NCBI RefSeq assembly: GCF_965363235.1
Contig: NC_134843.1
Location: forward strand, 62,845,865 to 62,909,864
Source: Mytilus galloprovincialis
Taxonomy: Eukaryota; Mollusca; Bivalvia; Mytilida; Mytilidae
Reading direction: 5' to 3'
DNA length: 64,000 nucleotides
Positions 55,790 through 64,000 of this stretch are shown piece after piece. Position numbers and translations under genes: made by a program. The number at the start of each line of letters is the position of its first letter. Position 1 is the first letter of the stretch. Under the pieces are notes generated by a model. That model was not told the origin of the DNA. It searched no databases and saw only the letters and a program-made list of their open reading frames with translations.

Positions 55790-56173
55790 AAATCGGAATT
55801 AAAGAAAAAATGGAATGTTGTTAGCAGAATCAAAACAGAAATGATGAACATTGCAACATTTTCAGCAAAATATAAATAGGATGGAGGATCTGTGTATTCA
55901 CATTATTTGTAAAACTCTCCTTTTTCATGTGAAGCGTGTGCTTTACATCGAGGCTTGCTATGCTTATCATTGACGCCACAGTACTTCAACCAATCAGACA
56001 ATGTTTATTTTGGGCATTTGACTTTTTTTAACTCAGATTTTGGAATATTTTAATCGAAATTATAGAAAAATGGAATGTTGTTAGTACATATAAAATAGAA
56101 AATGATGAATACTTTTAGCTAAAGATAATTTGGATGGGGGTTCTGTGTATTCACATTATTTGCACAACTCTCC
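55790..56173. repeat. Direct repeat pair, about 256 bp apart
   Basis: TGGAATGTTGTTAG and CTGTGTATTCACATTATTTG occur in both 55800-55920 and 56065-56170. Non-coding, moderately diverged. Confidence 0.7.
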
Positions 56174-56439
56174 TTACTGATGCCATATTTTGGAATTTCC
56201 GTGACCTAAATGGTTCGCGAAAATTAATATTTTTATATACAGTATAGTAATGAGTGTGTTGAGCAAAATCAGATGTGCATGTCAATGAATGGATTGCAGG
56301 CGCGTAGCAACCCGTACGCAAAAACGCAGTTGCGTACACATTGAAAATTTCACACAAATAAAAATATGGTAAATCTAGTAAGAACAAAACTAAAGTGATG
56401 AAGTTAATAAAAAAAATATACAAATATGTTAATGATCAC

Positions 56440-56686
56440 TTTGTAGCTATATTCCGTTCCGAAAACTAGTCTTCCCTTTTCATTTACGAAACCAGCATCG
56501 TAATTATGTTGCTGATGCAAACAATTTAATGGCTGGGTACTCCGGGTGTCAAAACACAAGTGTTACGTCTTCTATGCCTCCTTACCCTGACATCTTTTCT
56601 GAAGATTCCAAAATAACTGATGAAATAAAATATGACATTCTTAAGAGATCATGGACATCAATTCATTCTTATGAATTTCCTGTGAG
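56440..56686 (+). pseudogene. hAT transposase N-terminal fragment
   Basis: An open frame reads QHRNYVADANNLMAGYSGCQ, then SMPPYPDIFSEDSKITDEIK and YDILKRSWTSIHSYEFPVR, followed by a GTATGT donor. The ILK-x-W-x8-FP pattern resembles the start of the TTF-type zinc finger that opens ZMYM1-like hAT transposases, but the zinc ligands are not in this exon. The rest of the transposase was not found downstream. Assignment rests on this weak motif and on its place between hAT ends. Confidence 0.4.
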
Positions 56687-57541
56687 GTATGTATAAGTCT
56701 TAAACAGTCTAGTCCAACTTAAGTTTAACGGGAGTGGTAAAGGGTAATTTTCGTGGAACTGTATTCACCTTTTTTTCATTTGACGTTCAACTTTTTTTCC
56801 CATTTTTTTTTTTAAATTTTAGTGCAAGACGGGTGCCTCTTTCGTTCAACAAGTTACATGTTCCCAAATTTAAATAAAAGTGCGTATACGTATTTTCCAT
56901 GCTTTCAGTTTGAAAGTTTTTGTTTTCCGTAATCCTAATTTGAATAAAAAAAAAAAAAAATCGCGAAGTACTGATCCACCATCCCAACCCCACCCCCTTT
57001 ACTACCATTTTTAACCTATACTAACTAGCAAATTTTTAGAATTTTATCTTAAATTTTATTTAATATAGTTGAAGAAAAAAAATGATTTGATTTTGTTATG
57101 CTCTACCTACGATAATAGATTGGCATTGTGCTTTCTGGTCTGTTGGTCCGTCTGTCTGTTGGTCCGTCCGTCGTATGCCGGTCTCGATGGCAACGACAGA
57201 ACGTTCGATTAGTACCATGAGAAGAGTGAAGACCTACTTGAGAAATACAATGAAAACGAATCGTTAACTGGACTCGGTCTTTTGAACATACACCGAGAAA
57301 AAAAATTAAAGCAGACACGGTTTTGGACATCTTTAGTAGAAAAAAGAAAGGAAATGGGCATTCATTTTTCAGAATTAACTTTGAGAGAAAAAAAAAAGCT
57401 GAAAAACACTGCTTGTTCACTCATAAATTAAAACATAAATATATATGTGATTCGAATTTTTATTTAGTATTTTCTCAATAAAAAAATACCATTGAAGTTG
57501 CACAGTATTGGCTTAGAAATTAGTTTGTTTTTTTAATGTAA

Positions 57542-57603
57542 AGTGGGTTCAGCATGATTAGGTAACAAATAAAATATACCTAATCAAGCCATTTTAACCC
57601 ACT
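57542..57603. repeat. Small hairpin inside the hAT element
   Basis: AGTGGGTT / AACCCACT and GATTAGGTA / TACCTAATC are nested inverted repeats. Confidence 0.75.
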
Positions 57604-57877
57604 ACACAATAAGGAAAAAGAAACTATTTGTTCAGCCAACAGTACGGGTTTCTTTGTTTTTCTCTGATTATTTATTTCCAAAGTTGACTTGTTTCTTCTA
57701 AAAGTAAGATTTCTGTCAGGTCATTTTAAGTCCTCGGAAATTGCGAGAATGCAGGATTTTGCACCATTTTCCCCAGAGTTTCTAGGGGCCTTGAGTGGCC
57801 CCCAGACCCCCTGTCGTATGACTTCCTTCTCCGGCATTGCGTACATATCAAAATTGCCTAGCTACGCCCCTGGATTG

Positions 57878-59080
57878 GTTGATAAACGTCCAGTGGCAGA
57901 TGTTACATACACATTTAGTGAGTTTGACTTTCCCTCTTATATCTTTCGCCCCTCTTTTAGTAGCAAATCGAATAAACATTAATTAACTTAAAGACAACGA
58001 ATTATTGTTCGACACAAATTGACTGATAATTTCTTGCTAATGAAAAAATGCTATTATTTCATGCATATTCAGGATGCAAAACTATTAAATATATATATAT
58101 TTCAGGTAGATTCTACAAGATTGGACAACAGGAAGGCTGAGAGAGATATTTTTATGACTTCCACGGGAAAACAATAATAAGCTGGAGAGAGCAGACACTT
58201 TATCTAATAACAGGCCTCCAACAGACTCCATCAAAGAGTTGTTCCAAGGAGTCTGCAATTAACGCGAAGAGAACGTGAAACCTACGCTATACGTGATGGC
58301 GGAAGTGGCTACTTATATACACCACACTAGCCAAACGATAATCTAACTTGAATAGGATTTAATGTCGAATGTGAGAGATAGAGGAATGGCAGTATCTCTG
58401 TACCATTATATATAAATTAACCTCTAGATCTATGGTTGAAAAAAGGAGATATCATGATGTATATTTTGATTCGACAAAGAAAACTCAGACATCCAGATTC
58501 ATCATACATTCTTTTATAACTGGTAAATGGGTAAATGCATAAACAAGGTATGAACCGACCTATTTTATATATAAAAAAATGCTCAAACAACTTGTACAAA
58601 TTATTTGTGACTCTTTTGTCCTATCAAATTTGTGACTCTGTCCGTTTACCATATTATTAACCAACAAAGATATGATAACAGGCGCAATAACATTTTGTCC
58701 CGGGTAATGAGGTGCTAGCAAACATGTTAACCTGGCAACCTTTACAACATTTTAACAAATGGAAGTTTTTATCGACCTTGACTGGCTATACAGAATTTGC
58801 ACGGTCGGCATCAACATTTCATAAGTGCTAGTCCCAAGGCAGGGGCCTGTAATTCAGTGGTTGTTGTCATTCATTTTTTGTCCCTGTTTTGTTATAAATT
58901 AAACTGTCAGTTTTCTAAATTGAATTGTTTCGAAACCGTGTACAGCCGACTATACGGCACTGTTTTTTTCTACCTGCAGAGGGCCGTACGGTTGTGTATG
59001 GTAACTTACAACTACGCCGTAAAATTTTGTTGGATATTTATCTCATTGCAATTATATACCTCATCTCCTTATTTCTATAT
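57878..59080. other. Intergenic with diverged mussel repeats
   Basis: CCTCTTATATCTTTCGCCCC (57931) is a fragment of the retroelement 3' repeat seen at 3060. About 58830-59080 is a strongly diverged minus-strand AAGATGTGGTATGATTGCC-family copy (GGGGCCTGTAATTCAGTGGT). No host exon is recognised. Confidence 0.5.
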
Positions 59081-59513
59081 AGTATGAAATTCAAAACAGT
59101 GTAGCTGTGGCCATTGATTGACCCATTAAAATCATCCATTGACTGGGACAATTTACGTGAACGTTTGTCTGTAACAACCACTGTTCATGACGTACCTACG
59201 ATAGACATTTAAACTGTGGGGTCAACACAGGTTTCTTAACGCCTTTAATTATAAAATAATTCGAAAAATTAATCAGGAATAACCTTTGTGTTTTGATTTA
59301 TATAATTGATATAAATCAAAATATCGTGTTATTTCTGATTAATTTTTCGAATTACTTTATTTAGGTGTTGAGAACCTTTGGTGACGTGTCTTTAAAAAGT
59401 ACATAGTGAGTATTGGTCTTTACATACAAACGTTCACCTAAATTGTCCCAGTCAATGAATGATTTTAATGTGTCAATCAATGGCCACAGCTACACTGTTT
59501 TGAATTTCATACT
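59081..59513. mobile_element. 433-bp foldback element
   Basis: AGTATGAAATTCAAAACAGT onward is inverted at the other end, and much of the arms (about 200 bp each) pairs, including a central AATTCGAAAAATTAATCAG / CTGATTAATTTTTCGAATT stem. Non-coding. A TA or TAT flank is possible. Confidence 0.85.
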
Positions 59514-60248
59514 ATGTACAAACAGAACAACAATGAGATATTATGATTTCATAGAAATTTCGATGTTACAACTTCATAAATCTATGTTGACAGTGCATGT
59601 ATAGTTAAATAGGGTCTTGTCTAATGCATAGAACAATGTACTGTGGTATTTTCATTTGCATTACACGAAAATTATGAAAACTACTGCTGTTTTTGTAGGT
59701 TTTTTTAATAGTAGAAAAACAAAGGATTCGTGATATTCATCAATGGCACAAAATCAGTACATGCACACCAACTGAAAATACACAAAAAACAAAGGAATAG
59801 CATATATTTTTATTCTACACACACATAATCTAATTGTATATATACGATTATATCAATTATAAAATTAAGAACGAAAAGAGAGATTATTTTTGTAAGGGAT
59901 TTTTAATTACGACATTTATATCGAATGAGGAATGAGGAAATTAAAGCTTTTTGTTTCATGTACATGATAGTGCAAATTTGTATCTAAATTTAAGAATAAT
60001 GATCAATGATTGTCAAATAATCTCTATGAACATTTTGAGCAAGCCACTCATACCTACATTCATATCAATTGATCCTGGAAATCTTACATCTTTTTAATAA
60101 AAATCAGATGCACAAAATCAGATGTATATATAAAAAAAGATATAAAAAAAATCATTTGCACTTGAAAAAGAGCAAGTGTCATCACTTTGTATTTGCATGT
60201 CGCGTAGCGTGGCGTAGTCAAAGTAAATGAACATTCAAAACTTTTTAC
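59514..60248. other. Region with a dispersed short repeat
   Basis: 59715-59800 (AAAACAAAGGATTCGTGATA, CACAAAATCAGTACATGCAC) resembles 24125-24215 and 60585-60660. No genes seen. Confidence 0.45.
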
Positions 60249-61369
60249 CTGAAAGTTCTGAAGAATTTATCTACTGGATCTGTTTGATTGAAAGCTGTGT
60301 AAAAACAAATTCTTGTAAGAAATTTGCATTTTGTTTTTTTAAAAAGATATTGTTCACATTAAATTTTGAGTAAGAAAGTTCAAATAAAGAAGCAATAAAC
60401 AGTTATTTATAAAATGAAGATTCTCGTATTGTGAAACCTATTAATTAATCACTTGTAATTTGCATTATGATTCTAAACAGTATTTTATATTACTACAAGG
60501 ATATTTTTATTCTTCGTCAAAGAAAGTTAATTGATAATATATAATGGATAAGAATTGTGTTGACCTACATAAATAGAAGAAAAAGACCAACGGAATTGGG
60601 TGTACATTCATAACACAAAATCATTACATGCACAGCAAACGTAATTAAAGGAAAGAAGTTTATATCATGAGTGTAGGCATTCATGTTTCTGTCGTATTGC
60701 CAGGAAATTTGCTCCTGAAAATATAAAACATTTTCAAAATTGATTAAATGTGTCACTGATCTTTAACACAGATCTAAATGCGTAGTACTAGTAATTATGA
60801 AAGTAGACAGTATTCCAACAGTGCTTTTTTGGAAAGATTAGAACTAAAATTGATCAAAAGGCACTCTACAACTTTTAATCTTCAATGTCATATAACCTCT
60901 GTTTCAAATTACAAAATGCCCCAAAACAATTTTTTTTGTTGATACTAAAGTTCTTAGCTGTTGGTCTAGATTGTATATCTTACAAGGGTAGTTGGTAACA
61001 TTTACTAGAAGAATTTTTAATTTGCAATTTTTTGTTTACCCATATTATTTAATTTGAGCTCATTTTATCCTCATGTATACATGAAAAGCATGTTTCCTTC
61101 CAAAGATCTGCTGTTAACGCAATTTTCAGCAATAGTGCATTTTTTCCCACCATACCTCAATATGAAATAATTCAAACTTCTCTTTTAATCTTTCCATGGG
61201 TGATTTCAATCACTTTGATTAAAGACAAGTGCAACAAAAGCCGTAGGATATTTATCGGAACAGAGTGTCACCGTCATGCCCACATGAGACATCTTTCCAA
61301 AATAAACCTAGTTACGGCATGCATATAAGACGTAACTATACCGGTGTACATGCAAGATATCTTATCATC

Positions 61370-61560
61370 TAAAAGCACCTGATATCACCCTTAATTTTTG
61401 ACGGAGTTCTTTTTGCTCAGTCTTAAGGTTCTATGCATGTTGTGTTTTGTGTACTGTTGTTTGTCCGTTGGTCTTTTTTGTTTTAGCCATGGCGTTGTCA
61501 CTTTATTTCAGACTTATGATAAAAATAAAATTGAGAATGGAAATGGGGTATAGAGAATTT
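61370..61560 (+). repeat. Fragment of the retroelement 3' dispersed repeat
   Basis: CACCTGATATCACCCTTAAT, TTTTAGCCATGGCGTTGTCA and AAATTGAGAATGGAAATGGG match the family at 2930-3050 and 23400. Confidence 0.7.
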
Positions 61561-61712
61561 TTCAAAGAAACAACAAATGGACCAAATAGAATGAAACAGA
61601 TTAAATAATAATTTACTATATATATATATATAATAATACAGACATGTCGGAAAGTGAAACGTAAGGTTATAAGTTCATATTATAAATGTACTAAAGATAA
61701 TATATAAATTAC

Positions 61713-63904
61713 TAACTGTAGACCATAATTATTATCACCACACCATTTCTCAAATGCCTCACTGGCTATCTGCATTTCCCCCGTGTCTTCTTTTTTATAA
61801 TACAATCTTATGATGTACTCAGCAAAAACTCTAGGAAACATTAGAGATACCTAATAAATCAAAAAAGAACTGTGAGGGAAGCATGTGAAAACCATAAAAA
61901 GATATCTCCGTCCCGCAAATTCGATTATCCTCCCTTTAGTATGCAAAACTCGCAAAGTTCCACCGAAAGAAACAACTGATAACACAAACACAATTCTACA
62001 TTTACAAGCCAATCATCAATTGTACAGTTATAAAAGCTAGCGTTGAGAGGTAGCTACAAAAGTAATTTGTAATTAAGTTTACTAAAATGTAGTAAGATAA
62101 GGCTTGTTGGAACATGATCGATATTGTAATACAAAGAAAAACATGATGTTGATGCCAATGAAATAACTCTCCTGTAGAGTCCAAATGAGGCAGAAACATA
62201 AAAAACAATTAACTAAAAATTAATATGCTTTTCAAAAACAAACATGATGTTCAAAATCTCTCAGCCGAAGATAGTCTAAAATGATTTTAGCTGTTTTAGT
62301 GTCCTTTTTTGCTCCTACAGGTCCTTATTAATTCAACTAGTTTTGCATTTTTCTGTGTATTCTTTTTTTTTAGGTTTCTGCGTTCCTGATGATGTATATA
62401 GCGCATCGGACGCAACACATTTTTAAAGTGTTTATTTGAGTAGCATTGCATAAATATACACATGCAGCTTCCTTTTTGTTTTAGATCGGGTAGGAGTCAA
62501 ACAAATATCTTGGATTTACAAATTTCATAATCGATTTTACAGAGTTATATTACATATAACGTATTTTTTTTAATAGTAAATAGAATAAAAAAAAAATTCA
62601 GAAATAAATGAAAAAAAATCCTGTAAATGTTCATGTTTATAGAAACTACGAACTCCTCGTTACAAAAAATAGTTATCTTAACGGAAATTGCGAAATTCTG
62701 CTAGTTGCCTCTTGCTACTTTGTTTGAGACATATTATATGCGATGTAAGACATATAAATTGTACAAAGCTCATTTTTCCAATATCGGGTCTACGGAATGA
62801 TAATTAGCAAAATCTCTGAATGGCAAGACAGCACTTACATTTTCCATATTTAAACACTTTGCTGTGTTTTGTTTAGTCTTTGTATAAAAACGAACGTTTT
62901 CGATTGGGTTTTTCGTTTTGCTTCCGTAGTCCAGTAATACTACCTGTAAAATAGCATGCTAGTACGAATTATTATATAATTTACATCATATTTGTCACGT
63001 CCACAAACCCAATACCTAAACATTAAAATGGAATAGTCGTAATCTTTTAATCTTTAAATATGTCTTTTTCATTATTGTAACTGATTACAATGTGACATTC
63101 GAGTGATCTTTTTCTATTAACATGATTAATTGAATATTATTGCTGGATCTATAAAGATTTTCTAAACTATAACAAGGCGATGTGGTATGATTGCACACGA
63201 GACAACTCTTCTCCAGAGACACATACATTTGCTATAATAGGTCACCGTATGTCCTGCAACAATAAGCAAAGTCCATACCGCATAACCAGCTATAAAAGAC
63301 CCCGAAATGAAAAATGAAAAACAATTAAAATGAGAACAAGAAAGGTCTTAATAAATAAATAAAGAACAAACAACACGAACCCAACCAAAAAAACTAGGGG
63401 TGATCTCAGGTGCTCCGGAAGGGTAAGCAGATCCTGCTCCACATGTGTCACCCGTCGTGTTGCTTCCAACCCTCCCCTAACCTGGGACAGTGGTGTAACA
63501 GTACAACATAAGTAAAGTTGAAAAGGCTCGACTCATTACCCGCAATTACTGACAGCTAGTAAAGCAAATAACAACTTATAAAAGAAATCATGCATCTAAA
63601 CCTAAATAAATTTCGTCTCTTGTGGACAGTAACTGTTGTCTCATTGGCAATCATACCACATCTTCTTTTTTTTATATGTCCAAAGGATTTCAGATTCAAT
63701 TCTTAGACAAAAGTCTAAATAGCCAGTCTTGTTTTTGACACTAAATAGCAGGGTAAATGGTATTATTTATAGTGACGCGTTATTGCTTCAAATGTTTTAA
63801 GTTCAAGTACGCACATCGACATACAGGTCTGTTTTCTCTAACTTTGATTCACCAAGAACGTATGTAATTATTTTGTCTTTTAAATCTTCGACGAATTTTT
63901 TTAC
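61713..63904 (-). CDS. Tudor-like domain protein, partial (three exons)
   Basis: Minus-strand exons 63815-63904, 62839-62943 and 61713-61850 join in phase 0 with GT-AG introns. They give VKKFVEDLKDKIITYVLGES..., TDLYVDVVLLDYGSKTKNPI ENVRFYTK, and MFPRVFAEYIIRLYYKKEDT ...FEKWCGDNNYGLQ. The V-x-LLDYG-x6-(I/V)-x-N-(V/I)R pattern is that of a Tudor domain (usually V-x-F-I-D-Y-G-N-x-E...LR), which binds methylated arginine or lysine; Tudor proteins often act in germ-line piRNA pathways. Similarity to the TDRD12 N-terminal Tudor region is only suggestive. The gene begins beyond the right edge. A possible next exon at 60249-60294 (FNQTDPVDKFFRTF) has splice sites but does not match phase, so the 3' end is unresolved. 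Confidence 0.4.
62138..62200 (+). repeat. Mussel dispersed repeat fragment
   Basis: AACATGATGTTGATGCCAATG and ACTCTCCTGTAGAGTCC are a diverged start of the AAGATGTGGTATGATTGCC family, in an intron of the Tudor-like gene. Confidence 0.6.
63178..63672. mobile_element. Mussel repeat with both inverted termini
   Basis: Begins GATGTGGTATGATTGCACAC and ends GGCAATCATACCACATCTTC, so the family's own start sequence is found inverted at its end. Interior has TAGGTCACCGTATGTCCTGC and, inverted, the retroelement 3' repeat (GGTGATCTCAGGTGCTCCGG, 63400 on). It suggests either that the family has long inverted termini or that two copies face each other. In the intron before exon 62943. Confidence 0.7.
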
Positions 63905-64000
63905 CTGCAAAAAAATAAATATGTATGAATAGAAATACATACTTTTTCAAATGATTTGCATTTTGATTATGAAAAACAGATGAGTGATTAATGTATACTG

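Larger units (their letters stand above)
56297..57872 (+). mobile_element. hAT element with 5-bp duplication and transposase remnant
   Basis: 1576 bp; ends CAGGCGCGTAGCAACC and, inverted, CAGGGGCGTAGCTAGG, the latter a common animal hAT terminus. GATTG flanks both ends (56292-56296, 57873-57877), fitting hAT5. It holds an N-terminal-type transposase piece at about 56440-56686 and a fragment of the 50390 repeat at 57094-57175. The rest is non-coding, so it is decayed. Confidence 0.8.

Noticed and set aside
57689-57982. 97-codon plus-strand frame
   Set aside because: Crosses the right terminus of the hAT element; its ending is the inverted repeat translated.
60565-60756. Possible exon EQISWQYDRNMNAYTHDINF after an AG
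   Set aside because: No good donor, no homology recognised, and it overlaps a short dispersed repeat.
1-64000. LTR retroelement, endogenous virus or Polinton
   Set aside because: No paired long terminal repeats, capsid, integrase or protein-primed polymerase signature was recognised on either strand.

Overview
The window is about 64 kb of AT-rich, intron- and repeat-rich animal DNA. Its dispersed repeats are ones I know from marine mussel (Mytilus-type bivalve) sequence, notably the family opening with AAGATGTGGTATGATTGCCA, present in a dozen or more copies. With the lophotrochozoan-like gene structures this points to a mussel nuclear genome. This is recognition from memory, not a database match. 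I saw no viral, LTR-retroviral or Polinton-like element.

Host genes, left to right. (1) 3856-5004, minus: an intronless rhodopsin-class GPCR of 382 residues. (2) 19008-24001, plus: the mitochondrial ribosomal protein MRPS18A, with four certain coding exons and a probable first exon carrying a mitochondrial presequence at 12792-12913. (3) 28809-46492, minus: a complete 14-exon gene for the zinc-finger protein ZPR1 (441 residues). (4) 61713-63904, minus: three exons of a Tudor-like protein whose 5' part lies beyond the right edge.

The most striking feature of the gene set is that ZPR1 has two introns with minor-spliceosome (U12) signals. One is a rare AT-AC intron (39483-39777) and one is a GT-AG intron with a perfect GTATCCTT donor (37007-37618). 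Both have a TTCTTAAC branch site close to the 3' end and both join the reading frame exactly where ZPR1 homology requires.

The spaces between genes are mobile DNA. The best candidate for something undescribed is a set of three elements at 6.2-7.6, 10.5-12.0 and 13.3-15.6 kb. Each is flanked by TA, has inverted ends starting TGGGC/T, and carries 7-10 copies of its own 14-base word in both orientations. The words differ between elements but all fit GTCnnnnnnGnnAC. The third element sits inside another foldback element (12980-16105) with AGCGACAA arrays and an 8-bp target duplication. Two inverted copies of a non-autonomous hAT (16454-18270 and 26827-27853) flank MRPS18A; one copy contains a Mutator-like element and the other serves as its natural empty site. 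Further hAT elements with 8-bp or 5-bp duplications, TTAA-, TTA- and TA-flanked MITEs, perfect long hairpins and a palindromic cluster of tRNA-like SINEs fill the rest. About 48-61 kb holds no host gene that I can recognise.
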